64,000 nucleotides of DNA from Centrapalus pauciflorus (Eukaryota; Streptophyta; Magnoliopsida; Asterales; Asteraceae): contig JAANYP010000293.1 in the NCBI GenBank assembly GCA_020465985.1, positions 62,001 to 126,000 on the forward strand, in the 5' to 3' direction. Positions 24,141-35,947 of the stretch are shown piece after piece; positions within the stretch are counted from its first letter, which is position 1, and the number at the start of each line of letters is the position of its first letter. Position numbers and translations under genes: made by a program. A model generated the notes under the pieces. The model had not been told where the DNA came from and made no database searches. It was given only the letters and a program-made list of their open reading frames with translations.

Positions 24141-25282
24141 AAGCACTGATGAATTTATTTACAAGTCCTTATACACTGAATTTTCAAAAATTGATTCCAA
24201 GGACTTTTTCAGTGATTTAAAACTTGTTTCCCATTCGAAAAACAATTTTAAACAACTTTGTTTTACTGAACTTTGATTAAAAACAACATTAAAGTTGTTA
24301 AAAATCCAAATTTCAGAAAAAAATGAACTCGAACTTATTTGAAACTAAAATCCAAATATCTGTTTGTGTGATTGAAATTGAATCATGAAATTTCAGATTC
24401 ATGTTCGGATTTACAAACCGAAACCCATCACACATTTAATTTCATTTTAGGGAACAAAAATTATGAATCGCCATGAACACTCAAAATACGAAAACACGAA
24501 CACATTCACATATAGATTCTGATACTGAAATAAATGATGCAAAAACACAATAACAAAAGAATTTACTCACAATAAGAATTGTTTCTTGAATCGGTCAAAG
24601 ATATGTGAGTTTTGAGTTTGCTTAATGGGGAAGAAAGGTTTTCGTAGAAGATGATGAATAGTTAGTGTTTCAGAAAAGTCTAATTTGAAATGTGAATTTC
24701 AAATATATAGATGACATTACCCGGCCCATTTTGAATTTCATAGCCGGTCCTCTTTCTTCAAATATAAGCCCATTTAACAAAAACCCAATATCTTTTTAAA
24801 AGATTTCACCAAAACACAAACAAACAAAAAACAAAAAAAAAGATTCTGATTTAAAAAAAAAATAGTAAAAACATACTTGAAGAAAAACAAACAAAAAAAA
24901 TTGAAAATTCACACAATCAAAAACAAAAAAATAACATAAAAAAAATTAAACACACAAAACAAAAAAATTTAAAAATATTAAAATGCTCCCCCTTTAATTT
25001 CAGAATGCTGCTCCCCCTCAAATGATTATCATATTTCTCAAATCAGCCCCCCCTACAAAATAACAGATAAACTTTATCAGATTTCTCAAAATCAGACAAA
25101 TTCATTTTCTGCTCCCCCTGCACATGACAATCCAAATCTTGTTAAATTCCAAAAAATTTGAACTTTTAAAATTCAAGAATTTAACTTCAGATTAGAATCA
25201 ATAAAAAATGTAAATTTAAAATTATACATTGAAACTACTGAATTATTAAATCTTAACGATTCAACATACTCAATTTGTATAC
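24141..25282. other. non-coding spacer of element C between RNase H and the repeat cluster
   Basis: Mostly A-rich on the plus strand, with a few gctccccct strings (about 24980-25120). No gene is seen. Element A has a comparable spacer between 43460 and 44582. Confidence 0.5.
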
Positions 25283-28200
25283 CTAAAAATTAAACATTTT
25301 TTCATCTAACGCTTTGGTAAACAAATCAGCTAGTTGATATTCAGTAGGTACAAAGTATAATTCTATATTTCCATTTTCAACCTTATCCTTTATAAAATGG
25401 TACCGAATGTCGATGTGTTTTGTTTTTGAGTGTTGCACCGGATTTGATGCAATAGCAATTGCGCTCTGAGAATCACAGTAGATAGGTATCTTCTGTGGTG
25501 TAAACCCATAATCTCGCAGTTGGCTTTTCATTCACAACACCTGAGAACAGCATGATGAAACAGCAACGTATTTTTCTTCAGCTGTAGACAATGAAACACA
25601 GTGTTGTTTCTTGGATGACCAGCATACGGGTTTGTCACCTAAGAATTGTACTGCACCAGACGTACTTTTTCTGTCCATCTTATCACCTGCGTGATCAGCG
25701 TCAGAAAAAGCAGTTAAGTTGAATGAAGATTCTCTGGGATACCAAAAACCAAGGTTTGGAGTTCCCTTAGATATCTTAAAATTCTTTTTGCAGGTGTTAA
25801 ATGTGATTCTTTTGGATTCGCTTGATATCTAGCACACACACATGTAGCAAACATAATATCCGGTCTACTGGCTGTTAAATACATTAATGACCCAATTATA
25901 CCTCGATAATGAGTCACATCTACAGGTTTCCTCGAAATGTCCTCATCGAGTTTTGACTTTGAATCCGGAGCCATGAGAGTTTTCATAGGAGTACTGTTAA
26001 CCATGTTAAATTTCTTTAACATGTCTTGTATATATTTTGACTGATTTATTAAAATGTCATCAATCAATTGTTTAACTTGTAATCCTAAGAAAAAAAATTA
26101 TTTCTCCCATCATGCTTATTTCGAATTTTTGGTACATTAAAAATGCGAATTTATTACAAAATTCAGGATTTGTAGACCCAAATATTATGTCATCTACATA
26201 TATTTGTATTACTATAATATCCGGCCCCTGACATTTTATAAACAAGGTTGTGTCAACTGCACCTTTGTTGAATCCACATTTCAACAGATATGTTGAAAGT
26301 GCATCATACCAAGCACGCGGTGCTTGTGTAAGGCCATACAGTGACTTGTCTAAAATATATACATGATCAGGTTTCGAAGGATCAGTAAAACCTTCGGGCT
26401 GATATGTATATACTTCATCGGTTAATTCCCCATTTAAAAACACAGTTTTAACATCCATTTGATAAACAGTAAAGTTTTTATTAGCGGCAAAAGCTAAAAA
26501 CATTCTAATCGCTTCTATTCGTGCAACAGGTGCAAAAGTCTCATCGTAGTCAATCCCTTCTTGTTGACTGTATCCTTTGGCAACGAGTCGAGCTTTATTG
26601 TGAATGATTACTCCATGTTCGTCCTTCTTGTTTTTAAAGATCCACTTCGTGCCAATGATAGATTTGTCTTTGGGTCGCTCAACAAGTCTCCAGACCTTCA
26701 ACCATTCGAACTGATTCAGTTCTTCTTGCATCGCAACAATCCAATCAACGTCCAGAAGTGCTTCTTTCACATTCTTAGGCTCTATTTTGCTGAGAAAATT
26801 TGAAAATAGGCACTCGTTTATTGTGGCTCTTCTGGTTTGGACTGAAGCAGATGGATCACCAATAATGTTTTCTATTGGGTGATTTCTAGTCCACTTGAAA
26901 GTATGTGGATACGGTTGGATGTGGTCTTGATTGGGATTACAGTCTAAATATGTAGGTCGGGGGATTGTTTCAGATGTAGTTGGTAGGGTATCTGAGCTAG
27001 GAGTTTCTGAATTTTCGGATGTTAAGGGGGTTTCAGAAGATTCTGGATGTTCAACGGGTTGTACACTCTCAGTTGGCAAGTGTACATCTGTTGTTGAGGC
27101 TTCTCCAGTTTCTTCTGATACTTGTTGATGAGAATGATCGGAGACTATGACTGGATCTTCAGTAATCCTGTCAGGCACCAAATTTAGAACATTAGTTTTG
27201 GGCTTCTCAAAGTAGTCTTCATAAAAATTCTCAAACAATTTATTTAATTCAGAATTTTCAGCATTCTGTTCAGGTGACTCCATTGAAGTCTGCTTGTTAG
27301 GTTCGGGTCCTGAACTGGTATGTTCAGAAGCCATTACCACTCCTTCATCAAATTTGACGTTGACGCTCTCGTTGACTGTCTTGGTTCGTTTGTTGTATAC
27401 ACGGAAAACGATTGACTCCTTTGAATAACCTATGAAAATACCTTCATCTGCTTTTTGATTAAATTTTCCAAGGTTGTCTTTGTCATTTAGTATGAAGCAT
27501 CTGCATCCAAAGACATGGAAAAATTTAATATTAGGTATTCGTTTATTTATTAGTTCATAAGGAGTCTTTCCGAATCGTTTATTGATGATTGAACGATTCT
27601 GTGTGAAACAAGCTGTTGCAACTGCTTCAGCCCATAAGAATAACGGTAGATTGGAATACGCCAACATCGTCCTAGCTGATTCCACTAGTGTCCGATTTCT
27701 TCGTTCAACGACACCGTTCTATTGTGGAGTTCTAGCAGCTGAAAATTGATATGTGATTCCTACAGAATTCAAAAATGATTCAAGCGATTTGTTCTTGAAT
27801 TCTGTGTCGTAATCTGACCGGATTGACTGAATTGTAAGTTGCAATTTCACTTGAATTTTCCGGATGAAGTCTATGATGATTTCGGTAGCATCTGATTTGG
27901 ACCTCAGGAAGAAAACCCATGGATACCGTGAATAGTCGTCAACTATCACTAATACATATCTTTTCTTATTAATGCTTTGTACTCTCATTGGTCCACATAG
28001 ATCCATATGAAGTAATTCCAGTGCTCTTATTGAAGAGTGTTCAGATTTGGATTTGTGTGAAGCTCTAGTCATCTTTCCTTTTTCACATGCGGCACACAAC
28101 TGCTCCTTTTGGAATTTGAGAGTTGGTAGCCCTTTAACTAACCCGCCTTTTGCTAGGTTGGTTAATTCATTGAAGTTCAGATGAGAAAGACGACGGTGCC

Positions 28201-28604
28201 ATAGCCATGCTGTTTTAGATGTAGCTTTTGACAGTAAGCAGACATCATTCTTCATATTAATGGAGGCTAAGTCAATGGAGTATAAAATGGTTTTCCTGTT
28301 TCCTGCCAGTATTTTTTTTACCTTCCCCGGATCTGATGCTGCACTGATTGGCTTTGAAGTTGACTTCCAATCCTTTATCACACAGCTGTCCAATGCTAAA
28401 CAAATTATGTCCAAGACCATCAACGTAGAAAACCTTCTGAATGGTAATTTTTTCGTATGCGAGACTCCCGTATCCTTTGATCAGACAAAACTGATCATTT
28501 CCAAATCTGACCGTTTTTTCTACAAAGTTCGTGAATGTTTCTCTTTGTCCGGTCATATGCTTCGAACATCCGGAGTCAAGATACCATACATGATTTACCT
28601 ATAA
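25283..28604 (-). pseudogene. pol: Pol of Copia element C (protease to RNase H)
   Basis: The end of protease, read as DSGCSKHMTG with one frame change, lies near 28550-28590. Integrase follows with WLWHRRLSHLNFNELTNL, the C-x2-C of LCAACEKGKM, VIVDDYSRYPWVFF and SDYDTEFKNKS. The catalytic segment normally reads SDNGTEF, so Asn-Gly is changed here. RT has WIFKNKKDEHGV, YQMDVKTVFLNGEL and IQIYVDDIIFGS. RNase H has DSQSAIAIASNPV and LADLFTKAL. Stops interrupt at about 27717 (Gln position) and 25531 (probably Trp), and the frame shifts near 26070. Lineage-typical motifs (TQNRSIINKRFGKTPYEL) place it with SIRE-type Copia elements. Confidence 0.85.
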
Positions 28605-30682
28605 GACGAAATAGCACATGAGGTACCCACTTATAGTTGGGTACTTTTGATTTAGGTAAATCATGCAGTTTATGATTGGTTTTCTCATCAGATATGGCTT
28701 TTAGCTTTACAATTGATGATGATTTAGGTACCCATTTTTGAACAGTGCTTTTAGGTATGCACTTTTGTACATTTCTTGGTGGAACTGTTTCTTGAAATAT
28801 TTTGCTGTGGAACCTTTTTCTGTTTGGAAAATGGGTCCTTTTTCTTCGGTTGCCAGACGAGCTTATCAGATTTTACAAGTAACGATTTACAAGCACTAGA
28901 ATTCAAAGCAATTAAGTCTGTTCGAGATACTTTTATACAAGAATTATCAACAAATTTATTATTACAGACAGAGTTTTCAAAATTGCTATTTCTATCTGTA
29001 ACAATATTTTTCTTCACGCGTCACTCTTGTTTTATTTTCTTGTTTTTCTGTTCTCTCTTCTTCTTTCTCCAAACTTGCTTTCTTGAACCGTTCACAATAT
29101 TATCTGACATAGAAGAAACATGAGAATTAGTAATCTTAGAAACTTGTTTCTTCTGTAAATTTCTCTTACCTTTTGAAGATTGGACTCTTAGTGCAATTGA
29201 GTTCTCTGTAGAAGATGATTCACCTTTTTCAAATTTAGGAGTATCAAAAATAACTTTTGTTTTCTCCCTCTTTTGTTGTAAAGTTGGTGAATTTTCAGAT
29301 GATTTTATTGAATCTGTAGAAATTCTTTGCAGAATTTTAACAGGTTCTTTTTGATCATCTGATTGTTTGTTATGTAAAGGTTTTACAAAATCATCAATTT
29401 TAACACACATTTCCTCTAAGGAATTGAAGTCAGAGTTCATACACAGATCAAATTCCTTTTCTGAATTGATAGAATATAGAGAAGTTGAAGATGATGGATC
29501 AGACAACTTTTAGTTCTCAGGCTGTTTTTGTAACTTTCATTCCAAAATTTTGAGTTCAGCCTTAAGAGATTTATTTTCTGTCTCAAAGTTTTTAATTTTC
29601 AATTCTAGATCAGAATTTATCTTTTCTAGAATTAAAAATGGCATGTATAACTTTTGAGATTTAGTAGTAGATTCAGATAAATCCTTTTCAGAATATGTCT
29701 GAATATACTCTTCTTTAATATCAGTATTATTGCTTGATTCATTTATTCTGTTATAATCAACAGAATTGTGCATTTTGTCTGATCTTAATCTTTTTGTTTC
29801 TTCACTAGATTCTACTTCATCAGATGCTTTCATAAACGTCATTTTTAATCCTAAGTTCATATATCTGACATCATATAAAGTAGGTGAACTGGATATAGCC
29901 TTTGTCAGATACTTGGGATTTTCCCAACCAATACCAGATTTAGAGTTGTAAAATTCTGTGTCTTTTGGTTGATTTAAATAGATGGTTTGATCTGTTTGAC
30001 ATCTTTTGATAAATTCATCTTCCATCTTCTTTATTTTCTCATAAAGCTTAGTTCGTTCTTCAAAAATAGCATGATATTTTACAGAAAAATTTGAAGCTTC
30101 TAATTCTGCCATTCTCAGCTTGTAGGTCAGATATATTATGATTAAGTTCTTGTATTTTGCTTTGAAGTTCTTTTTGTCTTGTAAATCTGAAACTGCTCGT
30201 AAGGCTAATGCTTTATCTTTGGAAATATCTAAAACTAAATTATGTTCATTACGTAGCTTGTTTTCCAAAGAGTGAGCATTTTTCTTTTCAGCCTTTAACG
30301 ATTATTAAATTTCTTAAGCATAAAGGCCATCTGAGTTAATTTCTCTTCTAGCACACAAGAATCATCAACTTCAGAGTCAGAGTTAGAATTTACCTCCGGT
30401 ATGTCTGAACTATCTGATCTTTCTGACTCTGAATCTTCATTATCCTTATCATCTGCTTTTCCAGTTGCCATCAATGCAACTTCTTCAGTCTCTTCTTCCT
30501 CAGACTATTGTCTTTCCTCATCCTCTTCATCTGTTAGTCCAACCCATACTTCATCCTCGGCTATCATGGCTGACTCACTTAATTCTGACTCATTGAGAAC
30601 CTCTGATTTCAGGCAGATATGAGCATCCTCATCAAGTATGTCTTCATCTTCAGATGACTGTAGCCAATGGTCATCCTCCACC
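28605..30682 (-). pseudogene. gag: Gag C-terminal region of Copia element C
   Basis: ORFs at 28751-29017, 29021-29506 and 29537-30268, plus an acidic stretch to 30682, match the post-knuckle half of the element A Gag. Examples are FIKRCQTDQTIYLNQPKDTE, FYNSKSGIGWENPKYLTK and coiled-coil-prone sequence such as NSDLELKIKNFETENKSLKA. The zinc knuckle and N-terminal capsid part are lost at the junction with the Ty3/gypsy LTR. Confidence 0.75.
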
Positions 30683-31078
30683 ATAAAAACCGAACCAAAA
30701 ACCATCAAAATTGCAAGTTTGGATGAATGTTACCTTAAATCGTTTGTTGCAATGCTTATAGTTCCTTCCAAATCACTTGAATCCTGAATTTTAACACTTG
30801 AATCCAACAAATCTCTGATTTTAATAATGAAGTGGTGGGTTTTTCTTAGAGAGAGAGAGTGAGAGAGCTAGAGAGAGAAGGAGATGGTGAAAATGAAAGG
30901 GTTTCCTTTCTTTTATTCCTATTTTGACCCATATGCATAATGCACCCCTCAACTTTGTATCTTTCTCATTTATAAATTTGTGAACACAATTTGCTTAAAT
31001 TGACATAAATATCCATTAATACAAATAATTGAGTCTTAAAATTGTAAATTACATATAATTAAAATTTGGGATGTTACA
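30683..31078 (-). repeat. truncated 3' LTR of the Ty3/gypsy element
   Basis: It matches 37452-37856 from ataaaaaccg to gggatgttaca. The other about 1.5 kb of the LTR is missing; element C gag sequence abuts it at about 30682. Confidence 0.85.
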
Positions 31079-31124
31079 GCATGGGCTCCACCACGCCTAT
31101 ACTTCGTTCGCGAAGTCATGCTGC

Positions 31125-31280
31125 GCTAAACAGACTTGGGTACTTAGTCTTCATGTCTTCTTCCGATTCCCAAGTGTGATTAGCTCCCCGATGATGCTTC
31201 CACTTGACCAGCACCATCCTGATTTCCTTATTGCGAAGTTTCTTGATTTTCATCTCCAGAATACACTCCGGCTCATCAAC
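31125..31280 (-). other. chromodomain at the integrase C-terminus
   Basis: Residues ILEMKIKKLRNKEIRMVLVK and WESEEDMKTKYPSLF have the aromatic and acidic pattern of Tekay-type chromodomains. In related elements this domain guides integration toward heterochromatin. Confidence 0.75.
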
Positions 31281-33253
31281 GAACCTTAGCCGCTCGTCAA
31301 CCTTAATGTCTGAGTGATCAGTCCATGGTTCCCTTTCGGGCACCAGACTCTTTCGTAAGTAGTCCACATGAAATACCGGGTGAACACCTGATAATTCTTC
31401 CGGCAAGTCCAAATGATAGGACTGTTTACCAACTCTTTCCAATATCCGGAAGGGTCCTACAAATCGAGGAGATAGCTTTCCTCGCTTAACAAATCTGGTA
31501 ACACCTTTCATTGGGGACACCTTCAAGTATACCCAATCGTCCTTTTGAAACTTTATTGCTTTGTGACGGCGATCGTGATAATTCTTTTGCCAATCTTGTG
31601 TCGTTTTCATGTACTGTCGAATGAGTTGGATCTTTTCGTTTGTTTCTTGCAGTAAGGCGGGACCAGCTATTGGAGTTTCTCCTGTTTCCTTCCAACAGGT
31701 CGGAGTCCTACATTTTCTGCCATACAAGGACTCGAACGGTGCCATCTTGATAGTGGAATGGTAACTATTGTTGTAGGAGAATTCAACCAGTGGAAGGTGA
31801 TCGTCCTAGTTACCACCCAAATCCATGACACACGCTCTGATCATGTCTTCTAGAGTTAAGATTGTTCTTTCACTTTGACCATCAGATTGGGGTCTATAGG
31901 CAGTACTCATTGCGATACGAGTACCAAGACCGTTTTGTAAAGCAGCCCAGAAGTTGGAAGTGAATCTACTATCTCGGTCAGAGACAATAGACTTAGGCAC
32001 ACCATGCCTAATGACGATTTCGTGAACGTAGATCTGGGCAAGACGATCCAGTGAATATGTTTCTCGAATGGGAATGAAGTGCGCAGATTTGTTAATCGAT
32101 CAACGATGACCCAAATGGCATCATGTTGACGACGTGTCTTGGGCAGCTTTGTTACGAAATCCATAGTAATATGGTCCCACTTCCATTCTGGGATGGGAAG
32201 AGGTTGCATACTACCATAGGGTTGCTGGTGCTCTGCTTTGACTAGACGACAAGTCCTGCACCTTTCTACAAATTGCCCAACGTCTCTTTTCAATCCTGGC
32301 CACCAGAAATCGGCTTTCAAGTCGTTGTACATTTTTGTGCTTCCAAGGTGAATTGAGAACTTAGACTGGTGAGCTTCTTCAAGGATTACTCCTCGCATGT
32401 TCTCGAACTTAGGAACCCAAATTCTGCCATACACACCTTTTAGTCCAGTTCCATCGTCTTGCATTAATGGCAACTGAATTCTGATATTTTCGTCTTTTAA
32501 ATTCTCCTCCTTTAAGGCCTGCAACTGAGCAGCCCTTACATCGTCTATAATTGTTGAAGTCAGTATCGTGGAAGTCAAGGCATAACAGTATGTCTTGCAA
32601 TATGTTTTTCTGCTTAGGGCATCAGCCACTACGTTGGCTTTCCTTGGATGGTATAAGATCTCGCAGTCTTAGTCTTTAATCAGCTCCATTGACCTTCTCT
32701 GTCTCATATTCAAGTCCTTCTGACTGAACATGTACTTCAAACTCTTGTGTTCGGTGAAGAGCTGACACTTGGTTCCATACAAGTAGTGTCTCCATAACTT
32801 GAGAGCGAAAGTCACAGCAGTTAGCTCTAGATCGTGAGTAGAATAATCTTTCTCGTGCGGTTTGAGCTGTCTGGAAGCGTATGCTATGACATTTCCTCTT
32901 TGCATCAGAACAGCACCCAAACCCATGCCCGATGCATCTGTATAAACCACAAAGTCCTCGTTCCCTTCAGGCAGGGCTAGAACTGGTGCTTCACTTAGCA
33001 AATTCTTCAGTTTGTCAAAAGCCACTTGCTGTTCTTCTTTCCAAAAGAAGGTTGCGTTCTTGCGAGTAAGCTTTGTAAGCGGAACGGCTATCTTTGAGAA
33101 GTCTTTGATGAATCAGCGGTAATAACCAGACAATCCCAGAAAGCTACGAATTTCTGAGGCGTTGCGGGGTGATTCCCAGTTCTGGATAGCTTCGATCTTT
33201 GCAGGATCAACAGCGATCCCAGCACCAGATATCACGTGCCCCAAGAATTGGAT

Positions 33254-33342
33254 CTGAATTGAATATTGAGTAAGTACAAGTTAGCAACAAGTTTATGATT
33301 AAGTATAAGGATCATGAAATTGTTTCGAACGTTGAGACGTAC
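33254..33342 (-). other. putative spliceosomal intron within reverse transcriptase
   Basis: In the sense direction the exon ends ...CEFWLRQ with CAG followed by gtacgt. The intron contains gctaac and ends ttcaattcag, and the next codons read IQFLGHVISG. Removing 89 bp (not a multiple of three) restores the family reading frame exactly at a codon boundary. Without removal the frame runs to a stop at 33232. Confidence 0.7.
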
Positions 33343-35083
33343 CTGCCTCAACCAGAATTCACACTTCAAGAATTTGGCATAAAGTCGCTCTTTGCGTAGC
33401 AACTCTAGCAATTCTCGCAGATCTGCTGCATGATCCTCTTCGGTCTTTGAATAGATGAGGATGTCATCGATGAACACAATGACCGATTTGTCGAGCATTG
33501 GCCGGCAGACTCGATTCATGAGATCCATGAAAGCAGCCGGTGCATTTGTGAGACCAAATGACATTACCAGAAACTCGTAGTGTCCGTAACGAGTTCTGAA
33601 AGCCGTCTTTGGAATATCGTCTGGATGTACTTTGAGTTGGTGATAACCCGAACGAAGATCAATCTTCGAGAAGTAGCTTGCTCCTTGTAACTGGTCGAAG
33701 AGATCGGGCAACAGGTACTTGTTTTTGATTGTCACTTTATTGAGTTCGCGGTAATCGATGCACATACGTAATGTGCCATCTTTCTTTTTGACGAACAGAA
33801 CAGGAGCGCCCCAAGGAGATGAACTTGGGCGGATAAAGCCTTTGTCAAGTAGCTCCTGTAACTGCTTCATCATTTCCTGCATTTCTGCAGGAGCTAGATG
33901 ATACGGAGCCTTTGCTATTGGAGCAACTCCGGGAATGAGATCAATGCGGAATTCCACTTGACGATCAGGTGGCAATCCCGAGATATCTTCTGGAAAGACA
34001 TCTAGAAACTCAGAAACAACTGGAACGGTAGAAGGAGATTGAACTTCAGCCTTTGCATTGACAGCGTAGGCTAAGTAAGCTGAACAACCCTTGGCAACAT
34101 GCTTTCGGGCTTTTGCAATTGAAATAAGGCACAAGTCGCCTTTGTGTCTATCACCATATATGCATATGTCTCGGCCCTCAGGAGTGGTGATCTTAATCAT
34201 TCTTTTCTTACAAACAATTTGGGCCTCATTGTGAACCAACCAGTCCATACCTACTATGACATCAAACTCCCCAAACTTCATAGGGATCAGATCTATATTG
34301 AACACTACGTCCTCTACAAGTAATGTACAATTTCTATATACCTTGTCTGCCTTAACTAACATGTTGCTAGCAGTCTCTATGTCAAGCACGAATTGTAATT
34401 TGGAAGTAGGCATATTGAATAGACTAGCAAATGAAGTGGAGACAAACGAACGGTTGGCTCCGGAATCAAACAAAATGCGTGCGGGAATTGAATTAACATA
34501 GAACGTACCAGTGACCACTTCCGGGTCGTCCTTTGCTTCTTCAGCTGTGATTTGGAACGCCCTGGTTGGAGCCCTTTGAGATTGATCCCTGCGAGCCGTG
34601 GAAGCTACAGAAGATCTCGTTGTTGATTGTTGAACATTCTGATCTCGTGGGAGTTTCGGGCAATCCCTTGCAAAATGGCCAAGTCTGTGGCAGTTGTAGC
34701 ACGCATCGTCTTTTCGTGGACAATGCTCCCAGTGATGACCTTTCTGCCCACAACAGAAGCAGTACATATCCTGAGTCTTGCACTCCCCAGAGTGCGCTTT
34801 CCTGCATCGCCTGCAGTCCCTCATTTCAGAACTGGCCGAAAAGGCCCTTCCTTTCTTGGGTGATGAAGATTGTTGATGGGATTGAGGAGAGAATCGGGAA
34901 GATCCAGACTCCCGCTGCCTTTTTGGCGGCGACGGTTGAGTCGGTGCTGCGGCGGCTGAACCGATAACATACCCTGATAACAGAACGATCTGCTCCACAT
35001 TTCGAGCAGCCTCTAGCAAACCGGCAAAAGTTGTATACCGAACCCCACTCATGGTTCGGCCAATCTCATAATCCAATCCGGCT

Positions 35084-35740
35084 TCACCGGGCTATTTTTC
35101 TTTCCTCTGTGTCAACTTGGTGTGGTGCGAACAAGCTTAAGCGGGTGAACTCGACGGCATATTGTGTAACCGTTTTTGTTCCTTGAGTCAGGTTCAGGAA
35201 CTTCGCCTCTAGACGGCGCTTCTCATCAGTAGGGCAGTATTGCTGAGAGAATACTTCCTTGAATTCACTCCAGGACATGTGTGACACTACCTCCATCGTC
35301 AACACATGTGTCATTGCATCCCACCACATTACTGCGTCCCTTGCAAACATAGCGGTTGCAAAGCGGACCATGTCCTTTTCAGCGCAGTCGCTGATTCTGA
35401 AAGTTCGTTCGGTGCTGGTGATCCATTCCAATGCAGTCACGACATCTCCAGTTCCATCAAAAGTAACAGCCCCGTTACTTTTGAAGTCCTTAAATCTGCA
35501 ACCCCTTGACTTATTGGAAGACCCAGTGTCTTGTCTTTCCTCTTGATCGTCTTGTTGTTGCTCTTTGTTCTTCCTTTTATCAGCCTTACGTTTTGCTTCG
35601 GCCTTATCTCTGGCCCTTAATTGGTCAGCAAATGATTGAGCCTGCTCAGCCATTCTTTTGGATTGTAGTTCATTGTTCTGTTCCATGAGAACTTGCATCA
35701 TCTGGAACATTTGTTGAGGAGTCATATCGTCTCCTGACAT
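35084..35740 (-). pseudogene. gag: Gag N-terminal part of the Ty3/gypsy element
   Basis: Starts MSGDDMTPQQMFQMMQVLME, then a coiled-coil-like charged region, then the capsid-like domain with ALEWITSTERTFRISDCAE, MWWDAM and FSQQYCPTDEKRRLEAKFLN. The frame ends at 35084 with a stop, and the same protein continues in another frame from 35076. A small indel near 35085 therefore broke it. Confidence 0.85.
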
Positions 35741-35931
35741 GTTCTGAAATATAACAATTTATATTTAGAACATTTTGGTTGTAAGTCCTAAGTGTTACAG
35801 TTACCCTTTATTTGTCCCCGTGTGCATGTCAATCCTATCTTAGTTCAGATCATTTCCTAGGAGTCCATTCTAATATCATAACCTAAGTTTGAGTCCAAGT
35901 CCTCGCGGACACTTGAAACCTCAAACTAATT

Positions 35932-35942
35932 CTCTGATACCA
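35932..35942 (-). promoter_or_regulatory. primer binding site of the Ty3/gypsy element
   Basis: The complement tggtatcagag lies five bases from the LTR edge at 35948 and matches the initiator tRNA-Met 3' end used by Tekay-type elements. Confidence 0.75.
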
Positions 35943-35947
35943 AAACC

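Larger units (their letters stand above)
19238..30682 (-). mobile_element. SIRE/Maximus-like Copia element C, 5'-truncated
   Basis: Read on the minus strand, the surviving part has the C-terminal part of gag, protease, integrase, RT and RNase H. A long spacer with short repeats, a large ORF3, a purine tract and a 3' LTR follow. The 5' LTR, primer site, zinc knuckle and Gag N-terminus are missing: at 30683 the sequence passes into a Ty3/gypsy LTR. Coding regions are recognisable throughout, with scattered stops. Confidence 0.85.
31116..35083 (-). pseudogene. pol: Gag 3' end plus Pol of the Ty3/gypsy element
   Basis: The ORF at 33232-35076 begins in the rest of Gag. It has two zinc knuckles (CFCCGQKGHHWEHC and CYNCHRLGHFARDC), the aspartic protease motif ILFDSGANRSFV and the start of RT with FSKIDLRSGYHQLKV and VIVFIDDILIYS. 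An apparent 89-bp intron (33254-33342) interrupts RT, after which FLGHVISG resumes. RNase H (32669-33025) has FVVYTDASGMGLGAVLMQ. Integrase (31806-32629) has the zinc region, MDFVTKLPKTRRQHDAIWVI and SDRDSRFTSNFW. The last ORF (31116-31745) ends with a chromodomain (about 31125-31280). Stops or frameshifts occur near 33115 (Arg to stop), 32665 and 31800. Confidence 0.85.

Noticed and set aside
34541..35688. ORFs on both strands overlapping Ty3/gypsy gag and zinc knuckles
   Set aside because: They are shadows of the minus-strand Gag-Pol frame.
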